NCBI GenBank assembly: GCA_022641965.1
Contig: JALCDX010000004.1
Span: forward strand, 1 to 64,000
From: Lactobacillus sp.
GTDB lineage: Bacteria > Bacillota > Bacilli > Lactobacillales > Lactobacillaceae
Length of the DNA: 64,000 nucleotides
Reading direction: 5' to 3'
Shown here one piece after another: positions 54,029 through 64,000 of the stretch. Each line of letters opens with the position of its first letter. Position 1 is the first letter of the stretch. The notes below the pieces were generated by a model, which was not told the origin of the DNA, did no database searches, and saw only the letters and a list, made by a program, of their open reading frames with translations. The position numbers and the translations under genes were made by a program.

Positions 54029-56063
54029 GGAAATTCTTGCCCTTCACTGTTTTTAGCGGACGTGAGGAACTTTCCAGCTCCATAATCGCGTCACGCAAAT
54101 TAGCTGCTTCTTCAAAATCCAATTTCTTGGCGGCAGCTTGCATTTGCGCCGTCAGTGTTTTGACCATTGCGCGCTTCTGCTTGCTCGTTAATTCATCAAA
54201 ATTCAAGTCGCTAAAGTCATTGTCATTTTGCTGCCTGTCTTCGCTATTTTTAACAGCTGAAATAGCGGCTCGAACCGGTTTAATGATGGTTTTAGGCGTA
54301 ATGCCATGTTCTCGGTTGAATTTTTCTTGAATGCTGCGGCGGCGTTTGGTTTCATCAATCGCCGCTTTCATTGAATCAGTAATGCGATCAGCATACATGA
54401 TAACCGTTCCGTTAGCGTTACGAGCGGCCCGTCCCATTGTTTGAATAAGCGGCCGCCTAGATCGCAAAAAGCCCTCTTTATCGGCATCAAGAATCGCTAC
54501 TAGGGAAACTTCTGGCACGTCAATCCCTTCTCTTAGCAAATTGATCCCGACCAGGACATCAAATTTGCCTAAGCGCAAATCACGCAAAATTTGCATCCGT
54601 TCTAGCGTTTTGATGTCCGAATGCAAGTATCGTACTTTAATCGATAAATCTTTCAAATAATCAGTTAAGTCTTCGGCCATCTTCTTAGTTAGGGTGGTCA
54701 CAAACACGCGCTCATGCTGGTCAATGCGCTTATTGATTTCGCCGACCAAGTCATCGATTTGACCTTTAATGGGCCGAACTTCAATCTTAGGATCAAGCAA
54801 ACCCGTAGGCCGAATCAACTGCTCAACGATGTGTTTAGTCCGCTTTAATTCATAATCGCCAGGCGTAGCTGAAACATACATAATTTGATGGACATGTTGT
54901 TCAAACTCAGCCAGCTTTAATGGGCGGTTATCCAAAGCTGATGGCAAGCGGAAGCCATAATCAATTAAAGTTTGTTTCCGATTACGGTCGCCATTGTACA
55001 TAGCACTCAATTCTGGAATGGTTGCATGCGATTCATCAATCAAAATTAAAAAGTCATCAGGAAAGAAATCTAGCAAAGTATACGGCGGTTCACCAGCACG
55101 CCGGTTTTCCATGTGCCGCGAGTAATTTTCAATCCCATTGGTGTAACCAACTTCGGACATCATTTCCATGTCAAAAGTAGTTCTTTGCTTGATGCGTTGC
55201 GCCTCCAGCAATTTCCCCTGACCTTCAAATTTTTTAACTTGCACGTCCATTTCTTGCTTAATGCTTTGCAAAGCACGCTGCATTTGAGCTTGCGGAGTAA
55301 TAAAGTGCGTGGCTGGGAAGAGGACAATTTGCTCACGCTCACCGATTATTTCCCCAGTTAAAGCATTAACTTCCGTGATACGATCGATTTCATCGCCGAA
55401 AAATTCAATCCGGTAAGCATAATCGGCATTGCCAGCTGGATAAATTTCCACGACGTCTCCGCGTACTCGAAAACGACCACGTTCAAAATCGATGTCATTG
55501 CGGTCATACTGAATGTTGACTAAATCTCGCAGCAACACATTGCGCTCATACTCTTGCCCTTCAGACAATGATAAGGCACTAGCCGCGTATTCACGTGGAT
55601 CACCTAAACCATAAATGCAAGAAACTGAAGCTACTACGATAACGTCGTTACGCTGCATTAAAGCAGTCGTAGCGGCGTGACGCAATTGATCGATTTCATC
55701 ATTAATAGCTGAATCCTTTTCAATATAAGTATCTGAGCTAGGTACATAGGCTTCAGGCTGATAATAATCATAGTAAGACACAAAATATTCAACTGCATTC
55801 TTAGGGAAGAATTGCTTAAACTCTCCATAAAGCTGACCAACCAAAGTTTTATTGTGAGTAATAACCAAAGTTGGCTTATTGAGTTTAGCAATGACATTCG
55901 CCATGGTAAAAGTCTTGCCTGTTCCCGTTGCGCCCTGCAAAATTTGTTCTTTTTCGCCAGCTTTAAAGCCAGCAGTCAGTTTATCAATAGCTTGCTGCTG
56001 ATCACCAGCTGGTTTAAATTTGGAAACTAATTCAAATTTGCGGTCTGTTTGCCTTGTCAGCAT
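54018..56063 (-). CDS. uvrB: Excinuclease ABC subunit B
   Basis: Helicase-like damage-verification subunit of 681 residues. Walker A is [10 protein letters not shown] (about 40-49); the DNA-binding beta-hairpin motif [21 protein letters not shown] is present, as are motif II DESH, motifs V and VI ([25 protein letters not shown]) and a C-terminal UVR motif ([22 protein letters not shown]). A terminator separates it from pgcA. Confidence 0.98.
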   Translation of the reverse strand: MLTRQTDRKFELVSKFKPAGDQQQAIDKLTAGFKAGEKEQILQGATGTGKTFTMANVIAKLNKPTLVITHNKTLVGQLYGEFKQFFPKNAVEYFVSYYDYYQPEAYVPSSDTYIEKDSAINDEIDQLRHAATTALMQRNDVIVVASVSCIYGLGDPREYAASALSLSEGQEYERNVLLRDLVNIQYDRNDIDFERGRFRVRGDVVEIYPAGNADYAYRIEFFGDEIDRITEVNALTGEIIGEREQIVLFPATHFITPQAQMQRALQSIKQEMDVQVKKFEGQGKLLEAQRIKQRTTFDMEMMSEVGYTNGIENYSRHMENRRAGEPPYTLLDFFPDDFLILIDESHATIPELSAMYNGDRNRKQTLIDYGFRLPSALDNRPLKLAEFEQHVHQIMYVSATPGDYELKRTKHIVEQLIRPTGLLDPKIEVRPIKGQIDDLVGEINKRIDQHERVFVTTLTKKMAEDLTDYLKDLSIKVRYLHSDIKTLERMQILRDLRLGKFDVLVGINLLREGIDVPEVSLVAILDADKEGFLRSRRPLIQTMGRAARNANGTVIMYADRITDSMKAAIDETKRRRSIQEKFNREHGITPKTIIKPVRAAISAVKNSEDRQQNDNDFSDLNFDELTSKQKRAMVKTLTAQMQAAAKKLDFEEAANLRDAIMELESSSRPLKTVKGKNFHGK

Positions 56064-56080
56064 TCAAAATTCCTCCGTCT

Positions 56081-56108
56081 AAAAAAGTTGGACCAAGTCC
56101 AACTTTTT
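56081..56108. terminator. Terminator between pgcA and uvrB
   Basis: A stem GTTGGAC / GTCCAAC extended by A/T pairs, three-base loop, with A and T runs on both sides. It ends pgcA transcription on the minus strand. Confidence 0.88.
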
Positions 56109-56157
56109 AACTACGCTTCATTTTACAATAGCGAACACTAATTCGCTAATGAGAAGC

Positions 56158-57879
56158 TTATTTAATCAGAGTTTTCAAAAAAGCAGCGTACTGCTGAGCC
56201 AAAGCTTCTGCTTGCGCGTAAGTTTTCTGAGAAGTGCCAACATAAGCCTTCATGACCGGCTCAGTTCCTGATGGACGCAAAGCAATCCATGTTTCATCAG
56301 CTAAGAAATATTTCAGAACATTTGATTTTGGCAAACCCGTTAGCGGACGCTGACCATCGGCATCAGTTACTGTCTGTTGCAAAAAGTCTTCTGTCTTAAC
56401 AACCTTAGTGCCGTTGATTTCTGTCAGTTGCTGTGCCCGCAGGCCAGCTAAAATTTGCTGCATCTTAGCTTGCACCTGGTAGCCAGCAATTGGAATAGCT
56501 TGTGTAATTTCAGCAGCGGCACCATATTTATCCCAAATTTGATGCAGGCCGTCTAATAAAGTCATACCTTCTTGGGCATAGAAAGCAGCCACTTCCATCA
56601 GCATTAAAGCGCCTTGCATGGCATCTTTATCGCGGTTAAAAGTTTTAAACAAAAAGCCATAGCTTTCTTCAAATCCCATCAAAAATGATCCTGCTTGCTC
56701 ACGCTGCAAACGTTTAATTTCTTCACCAATATATTTAAAACCCGTCAAAACATACTTGGTTTTAATGCCGTAACTGCGGGCAATCTTAAACGGTAAAGCG
56801 CTGGAAACAATGGAAGTTACGACCTCTTCTTCTGGACGGACTAAACCGCGCTCTGCTTGCTGAACCAGCAAATAGTTCAGCATTAAGGCAGCCATTTGAT
56901 TACCGGTCAGAACTTGGAAATCACCGTTATGATCTGGCACACAGGCTCCCACCCGGTCAGCATCAGGGTCAGTCGCTACGATCAAATTTGCACCGGTCTT
57001 TTTGGCTAATTCAATTCCATCAGTAAAAACTTCTTTGAACTCAGGATTTGGCTTCACCACTGTCCCAAAAGCCGGATCAAGAATAGCTTGACTGGCAACT
57101 GGCTCGACTCTTGTAAACCCGCCCTGAGCAAAGGCACGCCGATACAGCATCTTGCCTGTCCCATGCAAAGGGGTATAAACAATTTTCAACTGATCAGCCA
57201 TTTTCTTAATCAATGGGTGATCCACATTGACCGTTGCCAATTGTTTTAAGTAAGCTTGATCAACATCTTCGCCTACCATTTGCACCAAATTGCTGGTTCG
57301 CAAATCTTCCAGGTTAGTAGTAGCAACTTGCAGAGGATCAATTTGATCAGCAAATTTGACTAAAGTGGCTGCATGCTCTGGCGGCATTTGTCCGCCATCA
57401 GGGCCATAAATTTTATAGCCATTATAAATTTTGGCATTGTGAGAAGAAGTAATCATAATGCCAGCAGCTGTTTTCAAATAGCGAATGGCAAAAGACAACT
57501 CTGGTGTTGGCCGTAAACTGTCAAATAAATAAACTTTGATGCCAGCATGTCCTAAAATTTCAGCTGCGTGGGTTGCAAATTCTTGTGAATGAAAACGAGA
57601 ATCAAAAGAAATTACCACGCCAGCTTGTTCTGCCTCTTGGCCTTGACTATGCAGCAAAGCAGCTAGGCCAGCCGTGACCCGCCCGATCGTAAACACGTTA
57701 ATGCGGTTTGTACCTGGCTCCAGCAAGCCGCGCATGCCGGCAGTGCCAAAAGCTGGATAACCTGTAAAAGCATCTTTAATCCAAGCTGAATCGTTTTGTT
57801 TGGCGAGCAGCTGCTTGCGTAAATATGCTGGCAGCAAGTTAGAAGCCAGCCATTGTTTTGCAATTTCCTGTGGATTCAT
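56158..57879 (-). CDS. pgcA: Alpha-phosphoglucomutase (phosphomannomutase family)
   Basis: Interconverts glucose-6-phosphate and glucose-1-phosphate. The 573-residue protein starts at ATG 57879 with AAGGAGAG upstream. Phosphoserine loop MITSSHNAKIYNGYKIYG, metal loop VATDPDADRVG, sugar loop GFEESYGF and phosphate loop RPSGTEPVMKAYV are all present. The N-terminal FGTAGMRGL is typical. In many lactobacilli this gene follows lgt, gpsA and galU; here lgt is directly adjacent. Confidence 0.95.
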   Translation of the reverse strand: MNPQEIAKQWLASNLLPAYLRKQLLAKQNDSAWIKDAFTGYPAFGTAGMRGLLEPGTNRINVFTIGRVTAGLAALLHSQGQEAEQAGVVISFDSRFHSQEFATHAAEILGHAGIKVYLFDSLRPTPELSFAIRYLKTAAGIMITSSHNAKIYNGYKIYGPDGGQMPPEHAATLVKFADQIDPLQVATTNLEDLRTSNLVQMVGEDVDQAYLKQLATVNVDHPLIKKMADQLKIVYTPLHGTGKMLYRRAFAQGGFTRVEPVASQAILDPAFGTVVKPNPEFKEVFTDGIELAKKTGANLIVATDPDADRVGACVPDHNGDFQVLTGNQMAALMLNYLLVQQAERGLVRPEEEVVTSIVSSALPFKIARSYGIKTKYVLTGFKYIGEEIKRLQREQAGSFLMGFEESYGFLFKTFNRDKDAMQGALMLMEVAAFYAQEGMTLLDGLHQIWDKYGAAAEITQAIPIAGYQVQAKMQQILAGLRAQQLTEINGTKVVKTEDFLQQTVTDADGQRPLTGLPKSNVLKYFLADETWIALRPSGTEPVMKAYVGTSQKTYAQAEALAQQYAAFLKTLIK

Positions 57880-57904
57880 GGAATCTCTCCTTGCTATCAA
57901 ATTA

Positions 57905-58738
57905 TTAGCGTTCATATGGATATTTCAAACCGCTGCCATCGAGGTACCAACGTGGGTGGACAACTTTTCGGCGATAAATAATCAGGCCAATCGCCAGGAT
58001 AATCAGGACTAAGCTTAAAGCTTGCGAAACCCTGATCGTACCAGCCAAATACAAGCTGTCCGTCCGCATTCCTTCAACGAAAAAGCGAACTGTGCCGTAC
58101 CAAATCAAGTAAAAGCAGAAAATTTCCCCCTGTTTAAAGAGATGCGGGCGATGGCGCAGGCTTAAAATCAGCAATAAACCGATTAAATTAAAAAATGATT
58201 CATATAAAAAAGTTGGTTGCCGATATGCGCCGTTAATATACATTTGTTGAATCACAAAATTTGGCAAATGCAAACTCTGCAAAAAGGCCAGACTCGTTTT
58301 TGCGCCATAGGCCTCTTCGTTCATAAAATTGCCCCAACGTGCAATTACCTGTCCTAACATAACGCCCGGCACAATGATATCGAGCATTAAAAAAGGCGGC
58401 AGCACGCGGTAATAGCAGAAAAAGAGCAGAACAATCAAGCCAGCAATCAGGCCGCCATAAATCGCAATCCCGCCATTCCAAATCGCAATGATTTGGTCAG
58501 GATGCTGGGAATAAAATTTCCACTCGAAAACGACATAATACAGACGCGCACCGATAAAGCCAATTGGAACTGCCCACAAAAGAAAATCGACAAAATCGTC
58601 GCTCATGATTTGCCGGCGCTTGCCTTCCGCGATTGCCATCCAAGCAGCCACTACAACAGCAGTTGCCATTAAGATGCCATACCATTTGACATTTAAATTG
58701 CCCAAACGAAAGGCAATCGGATTTAAAGCTGCTGCCAT
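57905..58738 (-). CDS. lgt: Prolipoprotein diacylglyceryl transferase
   Basis: Membrane enzyme of 277 residues that adds diacylglycerol to the lipobox Cys of prolipoproteins. Seven membrane helices are predicted. The signature is ARWGNFMNEEAYG (about 142), and the conserved W-Y-G motif at the start (VKWYGILM) plus RQPTFLYES are seen. AAGGAG upstream. It lies between hprK and pgcA, in an order common to lactobacilli. Confidence 0.96.
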   Translation of the reverse strand: MAAALNPIAFRLGNLNVKWYGILMATAVVVAAWMAIAEGKRRQIMSDDFVDFLLWAVPIGFIGARLYYVVFEWKFYSQHPDQIIAIWNGGIAIYGGLIAGLIVLLFFCYYRVLPPFLMLDIIVPGVMLGQVIARWGNFMNEEAYGAKTSLAFLQSLHLPNFVIQQMYINGAYRQPTFLYESFFNLIGLLLILSLRHRPHLFKQGEIFCFYLIWYGTVRFFVEGMRTDSLYLAGTIRVSQALSLVLIILAIGLIIYRRKVVHPRWYLDGSGLKYPYER

Positions 58739-58741
58739 TTG

Positions 58742-59695
58742 CTACTCCTTTTGCTGATTGTGCTGCGAGTTTTCTCTGATCAGCGCCAATAAATTGTTGC
58801 GGAAAGTTTTGCTGGCATCAAAGCCCATCATTTTCGCCCGGAAGTTCATCACGGCTACTTCAATGATATTATCCATGCTGCGGCCGACCTTCACCGGAAT
58901 AGTAATTTGTGGAACTTCGATCCCACAAATTTTTTTCGTATTCTGATCTAAGCCCAGACGGTCATAATTAGCATTCGGGTCCCACTTTTGCATATTAATG
59001 ATCAACTGAATTTGACATGAATCCTTAACAGCACCCACGCCAAACAAGTCAAACACGTTGATAATGCCCATGCCGCGGATTTCAACCAAATGTTTCAAAA
59101 TTTTAGGAGCCGTGCCCATCAAAGTTTTTTCGTTCTCAGGATAGACATCAACCCGATCATCAGCAATTAAACGATGACCTTTTTTAATCAGCGATAAAGC
59201 TGTTTCTGATTTACCAACGCCGGAATGACCGGTTAGCAAAACCCCTAAGCCATACAGTTCAATTAAAACGCCATGAATGCTCTTACGCGGAGCCAGTTGA
59301 TCGCTCAAATACCGCGTCAAAACGCTCAAAACATAAGTCGTTGCTGAAGTACTTTTTAAAACAGGCAGATGATTTTTCTTGGCAGCTGCTAGCATTTCTA
59401 ACGGAATTGGCAAGTTGCGGGCTACGACAAAACACGGCGTATCGTCCGCACACATGCGGTCAAACAAGGCAGTCTTTTTATCATGACTAACCCGCGATAA
59501 ATAAGAGATCTCTGTCTGACCAAACAACTGAATTCGTTGGTGCGGATAAAAATCGAAATAGCCGGTTAAAACCAAGCCGGGCCGAGAAATATCAGCTACT
59601 TCAACCGTCTTTTTAGCCAAATAATCCGTTCCCTGTACAACCTGCAGCAGATCATTGTCCGCTATCAGTTTTTCAACAGTCACCGATTGACTCAT
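58742..59695 (-). CDS. hprK: HPr kinase/phosphorylase
   Basis: Phosphorylates and dephosphorylates HPr at Ser46, the centre of carbon catabolite control in low-G+C Gram-positives. The 317-residue protein has Walker A LTGHSGVGKSETA (156-164), the family signature VEIRGMGIINVFDLFGVGAV and the regulatory-domain motif near the C-terminus MDNIIEVAVMNFRAKMMG. Fructose bisphosphate is the usual activator, linking it to cggR control. Overlap-like spacing of 3 bases with lgt. Confidence 0.97.
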   Translation of the reverse strand: MSQSVTVEKLIADNDLLQVVQGTDYLAKKTVEVADISRPGLVLTGYFDFYPHQRIQLFGQTEISYLSRVSHDKKTALFDRMCADDTPCFVVARNLPIPLEMLAAAKKNHLPVLKSTSATTYVLSVLTRYLSDQLAPRKSIHGVLIELYGLGVLLTGHSGVGKSETALSLIKKGHRLIADDRVDVYPENEKTLMGTAPKILKHLVEIRGMGIINVFDLFGVGAVKDSCQIQLIINMQKWDPNANYDRLGLDQNTKKICGIEVPQITIPVKVGRSMDNIIEVAVMNFRAKMMGFDASKTFRNNLLALIRENSQHNQQKE

Positions 59696-59697
59696 TG

Positions 59698-60000
59698 CTA
59701 TTGCTCCTTTTTATCATGCGTCTCATCATGCTGATCGTCGTCATCGTCAAAAGTTACTTTGAAATTTTCAGCCTGTTTGCGCTCACTGCCGTCTTGGGCG
59801 TGTGTTTGCTGCCAAAAAGGAGTTTCCTCGATTTTTTCATCTTCGCGGCCTTCTTTTTTCAGTTTGCCCATGACCCAAATCACAACAGCAGCCACAATAA
59901 TTAATGGCACTAAGCCGATAAACACTTTAAATACCAGCAGCAGCAAGCTCAAAAGGATGACTGCTACCAAAATCAAAATCAACATCGAAAGGACTGTCAT
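59698..60000 (-). CDS. Small membrane protein of unknown function
   Basis: About 100 residues from the ATG at 60000 with AGGTGA upstream; the GTG at 60009 is less likely. Two N-terminal hydrophobic helices (about 4-23 and 26-44) are followed by a charged cytoplasmic tail with KKEGREDEKIEETPF and an acidic run (FDDDDDQHDETHDKKEQ). It sits between prfB and hprK; small membrane proteins at this place occur in other lactobacilli but no function is assigned. Confidence 0.6.
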   Translation of the reverse strand: MTVLSMLILILVAVILLSLLLLVFKVFIGLVPLIIVAAVVIWVMGKLKKEGREDEKIEETPFWQQTHAQDGSERKQAENFKVTFDDDDDQHDETHDKKEQ

Positions 60001-60009
60001 AATTATCAC

Positions 60010-61126
60010 CTAATCTGGATTTTCTTGGCTCAAAAGCCATTGCAGGTAAGCGTTAATGAAAGGATCAATTTTGCCATCCATTACGCCATTAACATCAGCG
60101 GTCGTGTAGTTAGTGCGGTGGTCTTTAACCATGCTGTAAGGATGAAACACGTAAGACCTAATCTGCGAACCCCAGCCAATTTCTTTTTGCTCGCCTTTCA
60201 GCTTGGCTTTTTGTGCCTGCTTTTTGCGCAGCTCTAATTGAAACAGCTTAGCTCGCAAAGCATTCATAGCTGTTTCCCGGTTCTGCAGCTGCGAGCGTTG
60301 GGCTTGCGAGGTTGTTACAATGCCCGTTGGCAAGTGGGTAAGTCGTACCGCGCTAGAAGTTTTATTAATATGCTGCCCGCCTGCGCCACTAGAACGATAG
60401 ACATCAATCCGCAAGTCTTTAGGATTAATATCGACTTTAATTGAATCATCAATCTCTGGCACGACTTCAACAGAAGCAAAAGAAGTGTGCCGACGTTTAT
60501 TGGCATCGAATGGGGAAATGCGAACCAACCGGTGCACACCATTTTCAGATTTTAGCAACCCATAAGCATGCGGGCCAGCAATTCTCACGCTGACCGTTTT
60601 CAAACCAGCTTCTTCGCCTGGCTCGTAATCATTAACTTCAAATTTATAATTATGGGCCTGACTCCAACGCTGATACATGCGAAAGAGCATATTAGCCCAA
60701 TCCATCGCTTCCGTGCCGCCTGCACCAGGATGAATTTCGAGCAAGGCATTATGCTGGTCATATTTGCCCATTAGCAGCAGATTCTGCTCATATTGCCTAA
60801 AACTGGCAATTAATTTACTCAAATCATGCTCTGCCTCAGCTTGCAAGTCAGCATCCGGTTCAACGGCTAGCAAATCTAAAGCAGTTTGCTCATTCATGTA
60901 AGCTGTCTGCAAAGATTTGAAATGGTCGCGTTTTTCTTTGAGCTGATTTGTTTGATTAATCAATTTTTCAGCTTGAGTCTGATCATCCCAAAAGCCTGGC
61001 TCAGCCATTTTGGCTTCATTAATTGCAATATTTTCGTTTAAGGCATCAAAGTCAAAGAGACCTCCTAAAGTGAGCTAGCTTAGCTTCCAGCTGGTCTAGC
61101 TGACTTCTCATTTCAGTTTGATCCAT
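60010..61126 (-). CDS. prfB: Peptide chain release factor 2 (programmed +1 frameshift)
   Basis: Release factor for UGA/UAA. The ATG at 61126 opens a short frame that ends at TGA (61052-61054) in CTTTGAC, preceded by AGGAGG (61061-61066). A +1 shift at CTT-TGA continues as DFDALNENIAINEAKMAEPGFWDD and runs to 60010, giving about 371 residues. The peptidyl-hydrolysis motif is SGAGGQHINKTSSAVRLTH. This self-regulatory shift raises RF2 when it is scarce. The start of the main frame alone (61008) is not the real start. Confidence 0.96.
61052..61066 (-). other. prfB programmed frameshift site
   Basis: AGGAGG, three bases, then CTTTGAC: the Shine-Dalgarno-like stimulator and the shifty CTT codon before the in-frame TGA. 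It matches the canonical bacterial RF2 arrangement (AGGGGGTATCTTTGAC). Confidence 0.95.
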
Positions 61127-61145
61127 TGAATTTTTCCTTTCTAGC

Positions 61146-61171
61146 AAAAAAGAGGCTAACCGCCTCTTTTT
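61146..61171 (-). terminator. secA terminator
   Basis: AAAGAGG / CCTCTTT with a seven-base loop followed by T on the minus strand, between secA and prfB. Confidence 0.85.
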
Positions 61172-61173
61172 AA

Positions 61174-63573
61174 TTAGCGTTGAATATTTTGTCTGATTTG
61201 AGCCTTCATGAATAAGCGGGTCGCGTCATATTCAATGTTCGAAACCATTTCTTCAAACATGCGGTAGCCGCTTTCCTGATATTCAACTAATGGGTTCATC
61301 TGACCATAGCCACGCAAACCAATTGATTGACGCAATTGATCCATAGCGTCAATATGATCAGTCCAGCGGTCGTCAACGACCCGCAAAATTACGACTTTTT
61401 CAAACTCTAGCATTTGGCTTGGGTCGTTCAAGATTTTGGCTTTAGCAGCGTAATTTTCTTCTGCCAGTTCATACAGCTTTTTCTTCAGCTGGTTGGCGGT
61501 CCAGTCATGCCAGCGAATGCCGTTGGCAGTGTCTTCATCAGTCAAGCTGGAGACAATAAAGTCGTGAATTGACCGATTGCGCCAGTCGTTTTTGCTGCCC
61601 TGCGTGTACATATCGATTTGGTGAGAAATCGTCCGCTTAATCATCGGCATTAAGACCCACTTCAACGATTTATCTTCTTCAATAACTTGCATCCGCTCAC
61701 CGTAAATGATTTCACGCTGAGTCCGCATAACGTCATCGTACTGCAGCGTTTGCTTACGAGTGTCATAGTTATTGCCTTCAACCCGCTTTTGGGCAGATTC
61801 AACTTGTCTGGTGATCATCCGACTTTCGATAACTTTGTCATCATCATTATCGGAAACGCGGTCTAAGAATGCTTTAACTCGATCTGAGCCAAAACGCTTC
61901 ATCAAATCATCTTCAAGCGACAAGTAGAAGCGCGTAACGCCAGGGTCGCCTTGCCGGCCTGAACGTCCACGCAGCTGGTTGTCAATCCGGCGAGATTCAT
62001 GCCGTTCAGTCCCGACTACGGCCAGGCCGCCTAATTCTTTCACGCCAGGCCCAAGCTTAATATCAGTCCCACGACCGGCCATGTTGGTTGCGATCGTAAC
62101 TGCGCCGCGCTGTCCAGCATTCATAATGATTTCAGCTTCTTTGGCGTGGTTTTTAGCGTTCAGAACTGCGTGCGGAATACCCGCTTTATCCAATAAATGA
62201 CTCAAGCGTTCAGATGATTCAATGGCAACCGTACCAACTAAAACCGGTTGGCCTTTCTTATGGCGCTGTTCAATATCACGCACCACGGCCGCAAATTTTG
62301 AGTCAAGGGTTGGATACAAGATATCTGGCAGGTCTTTCCGAATAACCGGTCGGTTAGTTGGAATTGTAATAACCTGCATATTGTAAATTTCCCGGAATTC
62401 TTCTTCTTCAGTTTTTGCCGTCCCAGTCATCCCTGACAACTTTTTGTACATCCGGAAAAAGTTTTGGTAGGTAATCGTCGCCTGCGTTTTTGATTCTTCT
62501 TGAATCTTGACGCCTTCTTTGGCCTCAATCGCCTGGTGCAAGCCGTCTGAATAGCGGCGGCCCTTCATTACCCGGCCAGTAAAGGAGTCGACGATTAAAA
62601 CTTCGCCATTTTGAACCACATAATCGATGTCTTTTAGCATAATGTAGTTAGCACGCAAAGCTTGATCGATGTGGTGAACCAAAACTTGATTTTCGATATC
62701 GTACAAGTTCTTTAGGCCAAAGTGTTTGCAAGCCTTCTCAATCCCTTGATTAGTTAACGAAATTGTCTTGGTTGGCCAGTCAATTTTGTAATCGCCGTGA
62801 TCGATGTCATCGTCTTCTTCATCGTCGCTCTTGTCTTCAGTCAGAGTTTTGATAAAGCGATCGGCACGCACGTATTCGCTATTAGCTTGTCCGGCTTGGC
62901 CGGAAATGATCAGTGGCGTTCTGGCCTCGTCAATTAAAATGGAGTCAACTTCGTCGATGATGGCGTAATTCAATGGCCGTTGAACCATTTGTTCCTTGTA
63001 GACAACCATGTTGTCACGCAGGTAGTCAAACCCTAGCTCAGCGTTGGTTGAATAAGTCACGTCAGCCGCATAAGCTGCCCGCTTTTCATCAGGCGACATG
63101 GAGTTCAAATTCAGGCCAACAGTTAGCCCTAGCCACTTGTACAGTTGACCCATTTCATTTTCGTCACGGCTGGACAGGTATTCATTAACAGTAACTACGT
63201 GCACGCCCTTGCCAGGCAGAGCATTTAAATAGACTGGCATTGTAGCGGTCAAAGTCTTGCCTTCACCAGTCATCATTTCCGCAATGTTGCCGAAGTGCAG
63301 CGCAATCCCGCCGATGATTTGAACATGGAAAGGATACAGTCCCAAGACCCGTTTGGCACCTTCACGCGCGGTAGCAAAAGCTTCTGGCAGCAAGTCGTTC
63401 AGACTAGCTCCCTTAGCTAAGCGATCACGAAATTCTTGTGTTTTGCCTTGAAGTTGCTCATCGCTTAAATGCGAATACTCATCAGCATAGCTTTCTACTT
63501 TGTCAGCAATGCATTCAAATTTTTTTAAGTCACGTTTGTCAGCGTCATACAGGCGCTTTAAGATATTTGTCAT
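61174..63573 (-). CDS. secA: Preprotein translocase ATPase SecA
   Basis: Motor of 799 residues driving export through SecYEG. Helicase motifs: [21 protein letters not shown] (Walker A region), [17 protein letters not shown], the [13 protein letters not shown] stretch and the C-terminal [10 protein letters not shown] and [11 protein letters not shown]. It ends at [13 protein letters not shown], so the usual C-terminal zinc-binding SecB-contact motif (CxCxSGxxxxxC[HC]) is absent, as in several lactobacilli. Start follows AGGGA. Confidence 0.98.
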   Translation of the reverse strand: MTNILKRLYDADKRDLKKFECIADKVESYADEYSHLSDEQLQGKTQEFRDRLAKGASLNDLLPEAFATAREGAKRVLGLYPFHVQIIGGIALHFGNIAEMMTGEGKTLTATMPVYLNALPGKGVHVVTVNEYLSSRDENEMGQLYKWLGLTVGLNLNSMSPDEKRAAYAADVTYSTNAELGFDYLRDNMVVYKEQMVQRPLNYAIIDEVDSILIDEARTPLIISGQAGQANSEYVRADRFIKTLTEDKSDDEEDDDIDHGDYKIDWPTKTISLTNQGIEKACKHFGLKNLYDIENQVLVHHIDQALRANYIMLKDIDYVVQNGEVLIVDSFTGRVMKGRRYSDGLHQAIEAKEGVKIQEESKTQATITYQNFFRMYKKLSGMTGTAKTEEEEFREIYNMQVITIPTNRPVIRKDLPDILYPTLDSKFAAVVRDIEQRHKKGQPVLVGTVAIESSERLSHLLDKAGIPHAVLNAKNHAKEAEIIMNAGQRGAVTIATNMAGRGTDIKLGPGVKELGGLAVVGTERHESRRIDNQLRGRSGRQGDPGVTRFYLSLEDDLMKRFGSDRVKAFLDRVSDNDDDKVIESRMITRQVESAQKRVEGNNYDTRKQTLQYDDVMRTQREIIYGERMQVIEEDKSLKWVLMPMIKRTISHQIDMYTQGSKNDWRNRSIHDFIVSSLTDEDTANGIRWHDWTANQLKKKLYELAEENYAAKAKILNDPSQMLEFEKVVILRVVDDRWTDHIDAMDQLRQSIGLRGYGQMNPLVEYQESGYRMFEEMVSNIEYDATRLFMKAQIRQNIQR

Positions 63574-64000
63574 GCAATCGTCCCTAATTAGAGTTTTTTA
63601 TTTTGATCAAAAATTCACTCAATAATTTTACCATGAAACAGTCAGAAAAGAAAAACGTTCGCATCAAAAAAGCCTTCCGGCTTTTAAAACGGAAGGCTAA
63701 TTCAGACTAAGCGGCAAATTATTACTCATTTGTTTCAATCAAACTAATGGGTTTTAAAAAAAATTACCTTAGCATCAACATTTTTCAAGGGGTGTTCTAT
63801 CACGTTGCTACTGATTTTGCTACAGCGTTGTATTTGCATCCCTTTTTGAATGGTTAAACGATAATAAAGACTCTGTTTTAACGGAATTGAATGAAACATC
63901 CACTATTAAAGCCAGATCATCGCCCTAGTCTGCAGAAGTTTAAGATTGCATGTACTTAGCGAATTGTTTAGCAACCTTTGGCTTACTTTTCTGGTAAACG
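63574..64000. other. Intergenic region upstream of secA
   Basis: The first 90 bases carry the secA start region. A terminator is at 63665-63697. On the plus strand 63747-63857 a 36-residue frame without ribosome site (MGFKKNYLSINIFQGVFYH) vaguely resembles a transporter N-terminus. On the minus strand the frame 63940-63999 ends a 19-residue piece (VYQKSKPKVAKQFAKYMQS) of something that would start outside the window. Neither can be called a gene. Confidence 0.4.
63665..63697 (-). terminator. Terminator upstream of secA
   Basis: GCCTTCCG / CGGAAGGC with a ten-base loop, followed by six T on the minus strand. It ends transcription from a gene located to the right and isolates secA. Confidence 0.85.

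Overview
The window is chromosomal DNA from a low-to-moderate G+C Gram-positive bacterium, most probably a member of the Lactobacillaceae. This rests on protein resemblance and on gene order: secA-prfB-hprK-lgt-pgcA-uvrB-uvrA-rapZ-yvcK-whiA, clpP, cggR-gap-pgk-tpiA-eno-secG-rnr-smpB, ung-pta-tsaE, murB-potABCD-cdaA-cdaR-glmM-glmS. The species is not fixed by what I can see. Almost everything is on the minus strand, so operons read from high to low coordinates. I see no rRNA operon, CRISPR array or prophage.

Layout, left to right. 1-127: the 3' end of an IS3-type element. 155-4874: an SdpI-like membrane protein with a two-component system, then a MalY/PatB-type C-S lyase and a DUF3737 protein. 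5034-5399: tmRNA. 5447-7695: acetate kinase and a YtxK-like methyltransferase. 7753-11333: the comGA-GG competence pseudopilus operon. 11451-13645: yebC, a frameshifted low-molecular-weight phosphatase and a membrane protein. 13714-16428: a copper operon (copY-cupA-like-copA) with two cop boxes. 16519-18182: two paralogous Cof-type HAD phosphatases. 18202-28152: cell-wall amino sugar synthesis, c-di-AMP synthesis, polyamine import and murB. 28244-31563: an exonuclease, tsaE, pta, ung and an unknown protein. 31560-34017: a regulator island of three TetR-type proteins and a 59-residue protein. 34084-42789: smpB, rnr, secG and the central glycolytic operon with its regulator. 43018-45845: tRNA-Arg, an alcohol dehydrogenase, a LysR regulator and clpP under a CIRCE element. 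45905-50486: an ABC-F ribosome-protection-type gene with an attenuator-like leader, then whiA-yvcK-rapZ. 50598-63573: a membrane protein, uvrAB, pgcA, lgt, hprK, prfB (programmed frameshift) and secA. 63574-64000: mostly non-coding, with a terminator and weak gene remnants.

Functionally this is a housekeeping segment. Lower glycolysis feeds acetate metabolism (pta and ackA, here in separate loci). HprK links glycolysis to carbon control. GlmS, GlmM, CdaA, CdaR and MurB tie wall precursor supply to c-di-AMP signalling. SsrA, SmpB and RNase R form the ribosome-rescue set. Accessory content (IS end, copper operon, TetR island, ABC-F gene, ADH/LysR pair) sits between the conserved blocks.

I found no convincing new multi-gene defence or biosynthetic system. 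The strongest leads are regulatory: the ABC-F leader (three-codon upstream ORF, nested hairpins, terminator next to the RBS), a terminator squeezed between murB and potA, a CIRCE element rather than a CtsR site at clpP, the cggR leader with a direct-repeat operator and a hairpin, the repeat architecture of the glmS promoter, and the TetR island.
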